This document shows, piece by piece, positions 1 to 13,500 of a DNA stretch of 64,000 bases. Source of the stretch: Viscum album (lineage: Eukaryota; Streptophyta; Magnoliopsida; Santalales; Viscaceae); the NCBI GenBank assembly GCA_963277665.1, contig OY728121.1, positions 961,532,097 to 961,596,096 on the forward strand, in the 5' to 3' direction. The position numbers and the translations under genes are program-made. Under the pieces are notes generated by a model. That model was not told the DNA's origin. It worked only from the letters and a program-made list of their open reading frames with translations, and made no database searches. Within the stretch, counting starts at the first letter, position 1. Each line of letters opens with the position of its first letter.

Positions 1-2117
1 TGATAAAGTGTTAAGAAAGGTGATCATCTGAAGGAAATGTAATGTTTTTGTTTAAGTGTTTCTATTTTATTTCTTCTTACACTTCCTTAAAATATTCTTC
101 ATCCATGATGAAATAATAACCATAGTTTCATAAATATACTAAGATGTTATTATGTCAATATAATCACCTAAATCTATCTCCATTTCCATTAAATGGGAAA
201 ATAATTATTTGTCTGTGTGTATGTGTGAACTATCACCTCCACAAACTACTATAATTCTTTTTCGATAACCCTCTATAAAGAATGGTTATAATGATGTAAT
301 TGGTTTTAATATGTTATATTCATGAAAAATTTATCATTATTATAGAATAATATATCAATTATGTTCTTACTTTCCATGAACATAAAAATGATAACGTCGT
401 TCGTGCATACATGTGAACTGTCACCTCCATGAAGCAAAGTGATTCGTTTTTAATCACCACATTTCTTGGATAAAATATATAAGTATATTTAGATTATTAA
501 TATATTAATGATATTATTATAATTCTGGAAATATAAAATAATATTTACCTTGTTTCCATAATTATCATTGAAAAATTGAACGTTACTCGTGCGTATGTAT
601 GGCTTACTCTCTCCATGATTTTAAAATTATTCATTATTTATATCACTATTAAATTATTGGATTTAAAAGTATAATTTATATGTAAAAGTGATTATTATGT
701 CATGAATATTATTATTGAGATGATGGAATTTTGATCACATGAACTGTTGAAACTATACCAATTTCATTTTTGACTCAAGTACCGAATATCAACAAAACGT
801 CAGATATGAACTTAAATAATTATGTAATTGTTACAACATGGTAACAAGTGATATAAAAAAAATAAAAAAAATAAAAAAATGTTCTAAATAAATTATAAAT
901 TAACCTTATTTTATTATTCTATAAGATAAAGATCGTACAGGATGAGTCGGACGTGAGGTAAGGGACTTCCTCTCAATCTCCTTTCATTAAAGCATATTTT
1001 GATGTTATACACCACCTTCTTTAATAAGATGTATAATTATTCCCTTTGAATTTTAATTCCATTAAAAGGTTCTAAAAAGGAATATTAGTATAGAATTAGT
1101 ATTAATTTCTTTACAAAATGAATAATGGAATGTTATTTTCATATACAGTGATAATGACTTCTTTATTTCCCTAACAGTTATTTGATATTTGAATTCCTCT
1201 ATAAGCCTTAATGTTTTTTAAAGAAAAATAAGTACCCTATTACCATTTTTTCAATACTTTTGTATTGAAATTTTTTTGAAAATGGATTGATTATTTTAAT
1301 ATCTTGAAATGACTTCTTGTGATTTCAAATGAATTTTTATGAGTGAAATGTTGCTAATTGAAATCTTTTGTGTGTTATGATTATATAATGGTACTTGGAC
1401 ATATAACAGGTGGTTACGTGATAAAAAAATATATTTGGTTCCATGATAAAGAAAATATGGGTGGTTCTAGGATAAACTTAGTATGGGTGGTTATTTTATA
1501 ACCTCTAATTCATTAGGTATGGATGTCAGTCGTATGGTTATTCCATTTGTACAAGTGATATGTATAGAAGTGAACTGAATGGTTATTCCATTTACATATG
1601 ATTATGTCCCAAGTTACCTTAATGTGTTATATGTGCCTTATATGGTATTATGGTAATATTTTTTATTGAATTAAATTTAATAAATAATATTATAATTAAC
1701 GGAAGGTATTTACTATTTCTTTAAGTTGAATAGTATTACTTTATGATAATGTATTCATGGTTTGCATGTTTTTTTCAAGACTAATAGTTTTCCTCCTTTT
1801 TTTATCCCTTACTGATCATTTTATTCTCTTACTAAATTTTAAAATATTTTTCATAGGTCTTAATATTGGTATGGAAAATGAAGATGTCATGATGAAAAAA
1901 TTGAAGTTGGGTCTGGAAAAGAAGTCATGTATTATTTTAAAAGGGTTTCCTTTGATGAAAAAAATGGATACTAAGTATAAGTGTACACATTTTTTGTATG
2001 GGTATACTTTGTAAGAGTTTTTTCAAATTATCTAAAACTATAAACTTAATTTATATTATAATGTGAATTCTAGTTCAAAAACACTATAGTAAGTTATGTT
2101 TAAGGTCGGGTCCTAAG
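1..2117 (+). mobile_element. Decayed Ty3/gypsy LTR D (left end outside window)
   Basis: The plus strand aligns by eye with the middle and 3' part of the intact LTRs at 45.5-61.8 kb. Shared landmarks in order: three modules of the type TGTGAACTATCACCTCCAC near 220, 405 and 590; TGACTCAAGTACC near 770; a donor-like GAGGTAAGGG at 956-965; CTCAATCTCCTTTCATT near 970; and a terminus reading GGTCGGGTCCTAAG at about 2104-2117. No primer-binding site follows the terminus, so this is a 3' LTR or a solo LTR rather than a 5' LTR. No coding capacity was found; the 85-codon open frame at 1757-2014 matches nothing I recognise. The 3' boundary is good to a few bases only because the end is mutated. Confidence 0.75.
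956..965 (+). promoter_or_regulatory. Splice-donor-like site of LTR D
   Basis: GAGGTAAGGG stands at the position equivalent to CAAGGTAAGGG in the intact LTRs and close to the plant donor consensus AG|GTAAGT. It is supported only as a conserved motif; use as a splice site is inferred. Confidence 0.4.
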
Positions 2118-2186
2118 AATTCCTAAAAAGATATCTATGTGGTTCTGTTAATCCCACTCCTGATCCTTCTTACTAGTAAATTGATT

Positions 2187-2576
2187 TTAAAAATTCCCAT
2201 ACTCCCCACATTTAAAAAATTCAATTGGTAACTTGGGGAGAAGTTCTTTCCCTTTCATGGAGTCAACTAAACACTTCCTTTTTCCTTGGTGGATTATTGC
2301 TTTATGCCCTTCTTGACCATATTTAAAACATATTACAATGCCTTTGTGACATTTTAATATGTGTTTATTTTCATATCCATAACACATATGTCATTGAATA
2401 TATTTACATTTATGATCATTATTACCTAAACATACATAGGGATTCATTTCTATCATATATGATGCATTAAAAAACTCACCAAGGTTCAAGTGGTTAATCA
2501 TTACACATGATAGTTTTTTTAGAAAAAGCAAAAGAGTTCTCATTGCAGCTTCCATTTCATTCAGTTGCTTATTCAT
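2187..2576 (-). pseudogene. gag zinc-knuckle remnant of element C
   Basis: On the minus strand two adjoining open segments (2391-2576 and 2187-2387) encode a decayed gag C-terminus. The second contains ENKHILKCHKGIVICFKYGQ followed by EGHK, which lines up with NCGKNHPGTCLKGIGVCYKC and GEKGH of the intact gag at 49.7 kb; the knuckle cysteine that should follow Y has been replaced. A second knuckle survives as FFKCGEYGNF. The N-terminal two thirds of gag are missing: only about 0.6 kb separates the primer-binding site from the knuckle, against 1.3 kb in the intact element. Retroelement gag packages RNA in cytoplasmic particles; this copy is dead. Confidence 0.7.
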
Positions 2577-2866
2577 AGAACCAATTCATTTTCCTTCACA
2601 TCTAATATTAATTTGGTTCCTGTTGGATCCATACATTTACACAAAACAAAATATTAGTGTCAGCAATAAAATCAAAATATACCATCTTATGAGGACGATA
2701 AACACTAAAATATCCTTATTCATGTTATCTCAAACTCATTAAATTTACTTAAAATAACTATGACCCTTCTTATCTTTCTAATTATTGTGGTTATATATGA
2801 CTTGTAACTTATGATTAAATAACATATTAACCTCTAAGGTTATCTAAATCATCATTTCATACCAAC
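2577..2866 (-). other. Leader of element C with decayed primer-binding site
   Basis: Read on the minus strand, the LTR end GGGTCCTTATA is followed at about 2853-2864 by TGGTATGAAATG, a mutated form of the initiator tRNA-Met site TGGTATCAGAGG, and then by leader sequence resembling that of the intact element (AACCTTAGAGG against AACCTTGGAAG). No coding sequence is visible here. Confidence 0.6.
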
Positions 2867-4362
2867 TATAAGGACCCAGCCTTAATTTTTATTTAATATT
2901 TAGTTTTAGTGAAGAATTTACTTCATTTCACATTATGGATCTTTTCAGGTTTTTAGTTTTATATATTTATTCTATAATTCATAAATAATATCCCATTTTA
3001 ATTCAATTGGATACTATTAAAATAGTATCCATTTCTTCCACAGTATAAAACTTTTAAAATAAAACATGATTTATTTTTCATGAAAAATATTCATAAGTCC
3101 AACTTGACTTCCTCTTTTATCTTACCCATCATTATAAAAAGTGAAAAACATTTTAAAAATTGGTATGATTAAAAAAATATCAATAAGGGATATGAAAAGA
3201 AATAAAAAAATGGTTAGTATGTGAATACATATAAACCCATAAAAACAATTTCACAAAAGTTATACTTGTAACCCATAAAACATAAACTCTTTAGCTCTCA
3301 TGAAATAATAAGTTTACTATAAAACTATATAGAAAACATAAATCATAAATTTAAATTGTGGAATAATTTATATATCACTCTTAAATTTACTTTATCTCTC
3401 CCAGCTACATAGGTAGTAACCTTCGTGGTCATATTTGGAATACCCACCACAGTATATTCTCGTAATCTCTTAGGATAAACACTACTAGTTAACTCTATCT
3501 CATTACCCAATGCATTGGAGAGCTATAACAGGATCACCTACACTCAGTTTATCATGGAACTACCCATACTCATAAAAAATTCCCAAAAACTATAACATAA
3601 TCATAACACATAACTCTTTTATAAAATAAAAATAACTTTTCCACATTGAAATTTCTTTTCATTTTTACAAATTCACATGCTCATGAATGAAAACACGTTA
3701 TTTGGAAATAAAATTTTAAAATTTTAAATTAAGTTTAAAAATATTAATGTGACATGAAATATTTAAATTCTTTATATTTAATATATGTTTAAAAACATTT
3801 CTTTGGAAAATTGTAAAAATAGTTGAAAGAGTAACTTTAAAAGATGGTTTGAAAAGAAAGTTCCTTACCTTGTGTCTAAATTTCCCCGTGTAAATTTATA
3901 TTATTGAATAATAAACGTTGGTTAATTATTTAATTTCTTAGAAACCTTCTTAAAGTTTATTATTCCTTTTATATCACTTATTAATATTTTATAATAATTT
4001 ATTAATTATTTAAGTTCAAGTCAGATGTTTTGACGATTCTCGGTACTTGAGTCCAAAATAAATTTGGTATGATCTCAATAGTCAAATTTATAATTAGTCC
4101 ATCATCTCTAGAATAATATTCATGAAATAATAATAACATTTATAAATAAATTAAAATTTTAAATCCATATATTACATTTGGATATGAAAAATTAACTCTG
4201 TTCCAATCATAAAGATGATAAGTTGTACGTATGCATGAGTAATGTTTCCATTTTTCTATAATCATTATACAAAGAAGGTAAGTATTATTTTATTATTAAA
4301 TAATGATAATAATATAATCAATATAATATTAATCATTTCAATATACTTATTTATATCATCCA
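2867..4362 (-). mobile_element. 5' LTR of element C, 3' segment (split by E1)
   Basis: The minus strand carries the LTR terminus next to the PBS, then GACACAAGGTAAGG (complement near 3864-3877), GACTCAAGTACCG (near 4043-4055) and a CATGCATACGTAC module near 4225. This is the U5-side half of an LTR. It breaks at 4362, exactly where E1 begins, and resumes at 14086; the rejoined order matches LTR D closely, for example TGGAT followed by the AAGTATATT block. With the second part the LTR is about 4.0 kb. Confidence 0.75.
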
Positions 4363-7300
4363 TGTAGTACGCTGAGTTTTCAAAAGAGAAAACTTTGTTC
4401 AATAGTCAATGTGATACGCAACACCAAACCCAAACAAGCAATAATTATTTAAATATAACCATTTTAACCTTTATATAAAATTTGTAGATGTAATTAGGAT
4501 TAACTAATTATATAATGATAATATATTAGAAAATAATCAATAGATTTTTGGTAATGTAATTTCCTTTTTTTCTTTGAAATGATTTTTATTTATTTTATGA
4601 AAAATTATTATAACTATTTTCTATAACAATTAGATAATTAATAAAATGAAATCCATTTTGATATCATCATATCATAATAAAGTTAGGATGAAAATTTGAA
4701 TCTTTTCAAAAAATATAGATTTTTCAGTGAATAGGGTAAACTCATATTTTATATTGATAAATTAATTAATTTAAAGTATAATTATCCTTTTATTTTTTCC
4801 AATTTAACAAAACTATTTTAAATTTTAAATCATATTTATACCAGATTTTCTTATTAGATTATTTTAAATCTTAAAATTCATTTTTTTTAAACTATTTTAA
4901 AATGAAATATATATCTCGGTTATAATTAATTAAAATAACCCGCAATGAGAATTGATTTAAATTAAATATTTAGATTAAATATTTATATTTATGAATATAA
5001 ATCCATATAATTAATATTACTAATTATATAGTTAAAGAGAGATCATCTTTTTCTTGAAAAATATATTTTTCAAGAACACACTTTTTCATCAGGCTTGTGG
5101 GTTTTATTTTAAATTATTCTACATCTATGAATTGATTTAAAAAAAATGGATTCTACATTTGTAACCATCTTTATTAATATTAGTTAATAAGTGATACTTA
5201 ATTTTTTGACAATATTAACAGTAATTTTAGTAAATATTAATGAACACGGTAAAAGTAAAATAGGTTAATTAAGGGTAAAATAATAATAATAACAATAATA
5301 ATTTAAAAAGGGATAGAATAAAAGTAACCCCAATGGTATGAATATTTATAATTTCATTATTATGTTGATTATTTTTGTTGTTATTTTATAAATTATTAAA
5401 TAATTAATGATAAAAAAAACAGATAAAAGACAAGTTATATTTTTTTATTATTATTCAATTTCAAATAATAAATTTATTTTGATGAATTAATTAATATTAA
5501 AAATATATAACATTTTAATGAAATATTTTTATTAATTTTTTATTAAATATAAATGATCATAGAATTTTTAAGAAGTCTAATGTAATTTTTATTAGGGTTC
5601 AAAAACTGTTATTGTCAAAAACCCATCATTTTCAATAAATGTCAATTTTTATTTTAAAAGTAAAAATTCATATATTTATAAAATAATTTATATAAATTTA
5701 ATTTTATTTTTGGAATCAGGATTCTAAAATTATCCAATGATGAATTTTTCATAGTTTTTTGATAGTCAAATTTTTGGGTAAAAATTAAATACTGTATAAA
5801 TATACGGTGTGTTTTATTACATCATAATGGCCCAATAGTGATTTAATAAATACTATAAAACATATACTCAGAAAAATACTTGTTTTAATTTAAAATAATA
5901 TAATTTTGGGTTTATTTGATATATTTTATAATGCCTTATTGAATCCTCCATGACTTGTAATATGTTTTAAGATTTTAAAATCATTTCATTGAAAGTGTGA
6001 TTCACCTTCACATAAGAAAGGGAAATATTTTATTATCTTTTTCCCTTGTAATTATAAAAAATAATTAAATACACTCTCCTTTTCCAGAAACAATGGGAAA
6101 AAAGCATGGGATGGTTTTTCATTTTGAATATTTTATTTTGTAGTGTCCAAAACCCAAATAATAAAGAAATACCCCTCCTTTATTTTATAAACCCAACCAA
6201 GCTCCCACTACTCTTGACACAAACTCCTTGTAGCATGAATAAACTCTTACCTATACTCCTTATAGTCCTCCCAAAGTGGCCCTAAGCTCCCAATAATCCT
6301 CTCCAAAGCCTTTGGAGTTGCACATCCATCTAAGGGATCTTCACCTTCCTGTCTTTCCTTCAATTCAAGAACCTTTTGGAAATTATTCCTTAAAATTTAA
6401 ATTGGTTATGATTTCATTCAATTATAATCATTTCCTTACTATCCAATTAATTTTCGTTGAATTATAGACCATTTATACTCTCTTATTGTGAACTTTACTG
6501 AAGTTGTTACCATACTGAAATTCTTTAAGGGGTTTCTCTCTTCTCTTTTCTATTCAAGCACTTTTATTATATTATGCATTTTAAATTCCATTTTAATATG
6601 TCGGTATGTGATGTTAAATGATACCATTATTGTCCATTTGAGTTATAAATGATGATAATTCCTTTCACTCTCTTTAATACCCCCTATAATCCATTAAGTA
6701 CACTCGTTACTATCTCAAAATTCTGTAAGGGATTACCTCTCACCTCTATTTATCAACCACTTCAATTATGATATGCCATCTTTATTTCCATTTTATTTAG
6801 TTGGGATACTTTATTACCTATATCCCTTACTATCCATTTGATTTTTAAATTATGGGATCCAATTTCACTCCCATTTATCCCTCATATGAACCCTTATGTA
6901 CACCTGTTACTATGCCGAAATTCTGTAAGGGATCTTCCACCCTCCTTTTTTATCAACAATCCCTTTTAAGTAATGTCTCGTAATTTCATTTTTCCTATGT
7001 TGAGATATGTTATTAAATATCTATAATATTCTACATTTCTTATATAAATTGTTAGAGATCTCTTTCTCTCTCATCAACCCATTTTATGAATTTCTATATG
7101 ATGTTGTTATGCTCCCGAAATTACATGGTGATTTCCCCTGACAAAATCATTTTGTGGTGAATATTATACCCGTTTCTCTATTAATGGTATTCAAATTCTT
7201 GCATATATACTTATTTATTGTTGAATTACATGTATTTATTTCATATTCCTTAATCATGGAATAAATTATGATGTTTAATGAGTTCATTTTATATGATCTA

Positions 7301-7878
7301 TGTGCTACACTTAAGCATAAGAATTAAATGATTATGAAGGGTGAAACCTAATAGTGATCTAATGCATTGGGTAATGTTTAGTATCATGATATGTCATGTT
7401 GGTATGGGTTTTACCTGATTATTTTATGGTAATTTTATCCACAATAGAGTCTTTGTAGTTTAGATTTAACTTATGTTAATGATGATGTGTTTTAAGTTGT
7501 TGACACATTTCCCATGTTATGATTATCATGCTAAATCATGTCTTATAATTCATGTTACTTTTTGCTTCATTTATATTCCTTGTATAACATTTATTATTAT
7601 CATCATGTTATTTCATGTTTAATCTCTTATTGGGCTATATATCTCTCCACTTTCTTATGTATTTCCTCAGGTTATCACATACAGTGTTAAGTATGAAGGA
7701 ATATTTTGGTCATGTCAAGGAAGTTTTCATTAAAGATGTTGTATTTCATATTTTAGGTTGTTATGTAATTTTCTTAAACCCCAAATGCACTATACCTCTG
7801 GATTTTCTAAATAATATTAATTTCAATTTTATGTAATAAATAATGATTAAATATGAAATAAAGATTAGGTTTTTGATG
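4363..7878 (+). repeat. 5' LTR of E1
   Basis: Begins TGTAGTACGCTGAG and ends TTTTTGATG immediately before the PBS. It aligns along its length with 10589-14085: GTGATACGCAAC against GTGATACACAAC near the start, and AGGTTGTTATGTAAT against CGTTGTTATGTAAT near the end. A TATAAACCC box at 6186 followed by a CTCCCACTACTC tract is the likely core promoter, giving a U3 of about 1.8 kb. A pyrimidine-rich segment ending CTCAG at 7669-7673 sits where the intact LTRs have their acceptor-like site. The short open frame at 7615-7836 lies in this region and looks incidental. Confidence 0.8.
6505..7160 (+). repeat. Four ~200-bp tandem subrepeats in the E1 5' LTR
   Basis: Units begin near 6505, 6708, 6908 and 7105, each starting with a form of GTTACTATGCCGAAATTCTG followed by TAAGGGAT and a pyrimidine-rich stretch (CCTCTCACC, CTTCCACCC). 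The fourth has lost the TAAGGG core. The period is about 200 bp. The GTAAGGG core equals the donor-like motif of the other LTRs. Confidence 0.7.
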
Positions 7879-7880
7879 GT

Positions 7881-7892
7881 TGGTATCAAATA
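7881..7892 (+). promoter_or_regulatory. Primer-binding site of E1
   Basis: TGGTATCAAATA two bases after the LTR end is a decayed form of TGGTATCAGAGC, the complement of the 3' end of plant initiator tRNA-Met. The two G positions have become A, as expected from cytosine deamination on the other strand. Confidence 0.7.
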
Positions 7893-8392
7893 ATAGATTT
7901 AGTTATTTTGGGATTAAGACTAGAAAACCCTAGTGAGAAACATTATGGATAAGACTAAGTGTAAGAAAAAATCTCTAAATTTTGGTTTGTATGGATTAAG
8001 TGGTTTATCAATAAAATAAATATATTTTTGTAAACTATAAGAATACATGATTTTGGCACAGATTTACCTAGTAGCAACAACTCTAATAAGGTGTTCTAGG
8101 CCTTACTCAGAATAACCTGGTACTTGACAACAGGTCTTACTGTGCACCTGGTTTGATACAAAAGGGGGATATTCTTTGTTAAATTCATAATCTCATTAGA
8201 AACCATAACTAAGGGAATAAAAAAAATTATATTATGATATAGATCATGAATAACATAGATTGAATCCCATAAATTCATACATTAATGAAATAAATGTAAT
8301 TTATAAGTTATCCCTTTATTTTCATTAGAATCCCCTTTATGTTTTTAATATTTTAAAATAATCATACCTAATTTTAATTTTATTCTATCCAA

Positions 8393-8850
8393 TGGATGGA
8401 AATAGGAGTTACTGTGTAAAAAACCAATGTGAAGTAAAATTTCATGATTACCCAGATGAGATTCCCAATTGGATGGGATCTCAAGTAAAATATATCAGTA
8501 TATTTCCAAACTAGCTATAAAAATCATTATTAAAAACTCGGACTTTTTTTAAAGACAAAACACCTCAAGGAATAGGAAGATAGACTCTAAATTAATTTCA
8601 TTAGATAATGGTGATAAGGGAAAGAAAATCAAATTTCCATTGGGAAAAAAGTGTGGAAAGATGCACCAAGGGAAATGTCAAAAACGGATTAAGAGATGTT
8701 TTTAGTGTGGAAATACATAGTATAAAGTAGAGAATTTCCATGTAAAAATGTATAAGGTGGTAGATGGAACTAATTTTTAATCTAATTAAACTTATACTGT
8801 TCTATGTTGTAAGTGTGTAGAATGTGTACATTATCCAAGAGAATTATCTA
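8393..8850 (+). pseudogene. gag remnant of E1
   Basis: About 510 bases after the PBS, the same distance as in element F, a frame begins MDGNRSYCVKNQ and soon runs into stops. Near 8605-8755 the sequence parallels the zinc-knuckle end of the intact gag: GATAAGGGAAAGAAAATC, then AAATTTCCATTGGGAAAAAA, GTGTGGAAAG and TTTAGTGTGGAAATAC. A second CX2CX4H motif (CCKCVECVH) follows near 8808-8834. The central gag domain is deleted, since start and knuckle are only about 0.25 kb apart. Multiple stops and frameshifts make it non-functional. Confidence 0.65.
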
Positions 8851-10576
8851 TTCTAAGGGTTGAGAAGCATGATCAGCACTAACAATATCAAATAAAAAGG
8901 GAATAAGGAAATTACTATGTTGAGATCGATCATGATTATTTATGTATATGTAACCGATAATAAATAATTGTGTATATCATTTTTTATTTCTATTCATGAA
9001 CTACTATAATATCATGTATGTTTTCTAAGAACATAGAGTCACCACCAGAAATTTCATGACATCATCAAAAAATGGTTGTGTATGCCATGTTGATGTTATT
9101 ATAAATATTCTTCATAAAAATATTATTAGTAATCCTTTAGTGTAATTTGGTGTTATTCTAGTTATCTAATGGTTATACTCTTAAAAATACAGTATAAATT
9201 AATGGGATAAGGAATTCCCCATATGTACAATGAATAACCATTTGATTATATAAATGTACAATGAGTAGGATGAATATTCTACTATATGTGTATTATTTCA
9301 CTACACGAAAGTGTATCTATCTCAAATGTTTGAGAGTAAAGAAGAAACCATATTATATAAATTGTTTTAGCATAAATATTAATTTATTTTTGAATATGTA
9401 TTTTAGATTTATGTTGTAAAACTAGTTTATCAATGATATTATGTATATAAGAATCTAGAAACATCAATGGATTTTTTTTCATGGTGAATTTTCTATAAGG
9501 ACTTGAAATTTTGTTTTTTAATTGTACTAATAACCTATAAAAGTGATTTAGTGATAATGTGATATTTTTATAAAACACATTATTGAGGTATTTATGATCT
9601 TTAATATGAAATTTATTATGGGAAAAACTAAAGACTATTGGGATGATATTTGTATTGAAAAACGTATGTTTAAAATAATTGATATAACTTTAAAGATTTA
9701 TGTCATGGAAGTTTAGTAAGATATTTTTGGAAACATATTTTAGGAAAAAGACATCTTATTTTGATGTGATGAACCATATTTTGGGAACATATACCCATTA
9801 GTATTATCTGAGATGAATTCTCCTACATTTTTTGAGATGTAAGAAAAATGGTATGAGGTAACCTTTGAGGTTAAAACAATATTTTTTTAGGTTATTAGTG
9901 TTATATTTGGATATTTATTTAAGTAATGATCTATTTTAAAACTTTTGATTTTTGTTGAATTTTTTAGACTAATGTATTAATGTATTATATCACTTTATGA
10001 TAACTATATTGGATTTAGTAAATATATGAGGGTATCTTGTTATTGTTTTGTGTATTATGTTATCATTGGAAGTTTATCCTACTGATTTAGTTATAAAAAA
10101 TCATCTTGAGTTATCATCATTTGTAAAAGAAGAAATTGTAGTATAAATAAATTTTTAATTATCACAAAAGAATATTTCCTTAAGTTCTATGTTTAGATGA
10201 TAAAGGAATTCCTTAAATCTAGAGAAATAATCTTGAATCAAAAATGTTTTCATATTCTCATGAATTGATGGTCATTTTAACCATTATAGATTTATGGTTT
10301 TGTTATCACTTAATTTATCTTCACCATATTCCCCATCACACTTTACTAGTTCTTTTGTTTTACCATTCGCGTCTATGTATACGTTTTCACTTCCCACTAA
10401 TGTCCTTCTACTTGGAAACCTAATTATGTGATGAACTTAAAACATCACTTTATCTCTTTTCAAGTGGATATTTTATTTACCCCTTGTACTATATAGTTTT
10501 TCAATAAATATATTTAAAAGTTTCCAAACTTTTCTTACTGATTTCATGTTTAAATTGTGAGGACGCAATTTATTTA
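8851..10576 (+). other. E1 internal region downstream of gag, no coding signal
   Basis: AT-rich sequence of 1.7 kb. I found no protease, reverse transcriptase, RNase H or integrase motif in any frame; the open frames of 60-64 codons on the minus strand are incidental. The last 60 bases (GAGGACGCAATTTATTTAAA) resemble the last internal bases of element F. Confidence 0.5.
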
Positions 10577-10588
10577 AAGGTGGAAGAA
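10577..10588 (+). promoter_or_regulatory. Polypurine tract of E1
   Basis: AAGGTGGAAGAA directly before the 3' LTR start TGCAATGCCCC; equivalent to the GAAGGAGGGGAGAA tract of element F. It would have primed plus-strand DNA synthesis. Confidence 0.7.
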
Positions 10589-13500
10589 TGCAATGCCCCA
10601 TGTTTTCAAAAGAAGAAATTTTTTTGATAGGTAATGTGATACACAACAACGAAACCAAAAAAAGTATTATTTAAATATGATAATTTTAACCTTTAAATTA
10701 AATTTATATATATAATTAGGATTAAATAATTATATATTGTTAAGGAATTTTAAAATAATCAACCAATTTTTGGTAATGTCTTTTTCTATGCCTTCTTTAA
10801 AACGATTTTTATTTATTTTATAAAAAAATATATTATAATTATTTTCTCTAAAATATATATAATTTATAAAATTATCCCCATTTTCATATCATCATATCAT
10901 AATTAACTTCGGATGAAAATTTGGAACTTTTTGAAAAATATTGTTTTTTAGTGAATTGTGTAAAATTATATTTTATATTGATAAATCAATTAATTTTAAA
11001 GTTTAATTATAGTTTTAATTTTATTTCAAGTTAAAAAACAATTATTTCTATTTTTAAATAATCTTTATACCATATTTTAGTATATTTTTATTTTTAATCT
11101 TCAAATGCATTTGTTTTGAAAACTATTTTAAACTGATAAATGCCTCTCAATTATAATTAATTAAAATAAAATCTAATGATAATTTATTTATATTAGATGT
11201 ACATATTACATATTTATATTTATGAATTTGTATCTATATAATTAATATTTCTAGTTATATAGTTAAATAGAGATCATATTTTCCTAGAAAATGGATTTTT
11301 ATTGGAAAATATTTTCCATTGGGTTTGTGGGTTTTCCTTATTATTCCACCTATGTGAATTATTTTCATAAAATGGATTCCATATTTAGTCATATTAACTA
11401 ATATTAGGTAATATGTTCAACTTAATTTTTCAACATTTTTAATAGCAATTGAAGTAAATATTAATTAAAATGGGAAAAGTAAAATAACATAATTAAGGGT
11501 AAAATAATAAAAAAAAAATTTAACAAGGGATAAAATCAAAGTATCCCTAATGGTATGAATATGTATTTTTCATCATAATATTTATTAGTTTTTAAAATTA
11601 TAAAGTATTAAATAATTATTGATAAAAATTAGATAAAAGACTAATTGTATTTTTAATTCGTATTCAATTCCAAATAATACATTTATTTTGATGAATTAAT
11701 AGATTTATAAATAAAAAATATTTTAAATAATATTATTATTAAATTAATTTTATTAAATATAAATGATCATATAATTTTTATAAAGTCAAATGTAATTTTT
11801 ATTATGGTTCAAAAACTATTATTATCAAAAACCAGTCATTTTCAATAAATGTTGTATTTTATTTTAAAATTGAAAATTCACATATTTAGAAAAACATTTA
11901 GATAAGATGAATATTATTTTTGGAATAGGGACTTAAAAATTATACAAAAGTGAATTTTTGATAATTTTATTAGATAGTCTAATTTTTAGGTAAAAATAAA
12001 AAAAAACGTATAAACATATTATATGTTTTATGACATCATAATATACCAACGCTGATGTAATAAATACTATTAAAGGAATAATTGGAAAAATATTTTTTTC
12101 CATTTAAAATAATTTAATTTTATGTTTCATTGATTTATTTTATAATTCCTTACTGAATCCTCCAAGACATATAATATATTTTAAGATTTTAAAATCATTT
12201 CTTTGAATGTGTGAATCACCTACACATAATAAAGGGAAATATTTTATTATAACTGTATATTGGAATTATAAAATAATTCAATACACTCCAATTTTCTAGA
12301 AACCATGGGTAAAAACCATGGGTTGGCGTTTTGTTAGGAATATTTTATTATGTAGTGTCCAAAACCAAAATAATAAATAAATCCCCCTCTTTTCCTATAT
12401 AAAATCACCAAAGATCCCACTCCTATTGACTAAAACTACTTGTATCATCAAAAAACTCTGAAATATACTCCCTAGAGTCCTCCAATGGTGCCCCAAGCTC
12501 CCAAGAATCCTGTCTAGAGCCTTTGGAGTCACACATCCAAGTAAGGGCTCCTACCTTCATATCTTTCCTTCAATTCAAGAAACTTTTTTTGAAATTAAAC
12601 TTTATAATTTATATTGTTTATGTTTCAATTAAATTATTATCATTACATTATAGTCCATTTAATTTTATTTTAATTAGATACCACCTATACTACCCCATTT
12701 TTACCTTTCCTAATTCATTGCTATACCAAAATGCCGTAAGGGATTTCTCTCTTCTCATTCCCTTTCAAGAACATCTATTATATTATGATTCATAAATTAT
12801 ATTTTCATATGATGGGATGTGATGTTACGTTATTTAGTTACATTAAATTTTTGGTATTGATTATTATATATCATTTAACTCTCTTTAATCCACCATATGA
12901 TCATTTAAGTACACTCGTTACTATGTCGAAATTTCATAAGGGATTCCTTGTCTCTTATTTTTATCAAGCACTTAAATTATGATATACCCTTTTGATTTAT
13001 ATTTTATTACGTTATGAAACATTATTACCTATCAACCTTTAAATTTTATTTTTAAATTATTTTATCTCCTTTACCTCCATTTATCCCTCTTATGAACCCG
13101 TATGTACACTCATTACTACGTCGAAATTCCATAAGGGAACTTCTACCCTCTTCTTTCATCAAGCATCCCTTTTTTGTTAAGTATACTAATTTCATTTTTC
13201 ATATATTGGGATATATTATTAAATATTCCTCATACTATCCATTTCATTTATAAATTATGAGAGACCCATTTACCTCTCATCAACCCATTTTATGAATTTC
13301 TATATGACATTGTTATGTTGCTGAAATTGCACCTTGATTTCCCATACCAAAATCATAGTATATTGAATACTATACCCATTTCTCTATAAAGGGTATTCAC
13401 ATTCATGAACATATACTTATTGATTGGTGAATTACACGTATTTAGTCCATATTACTTAATTGTGGAATAAATTATGATGTTTAGTGAATTCGTGTTATAT

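Noticed and set aside
12523..12982. Pair of plus-strand open frames of 90 and 65 codons
   Set aside because: In the E1 3' LTR downstream of the TATA box; the equivalent part of the 5' LTR has no such frame.
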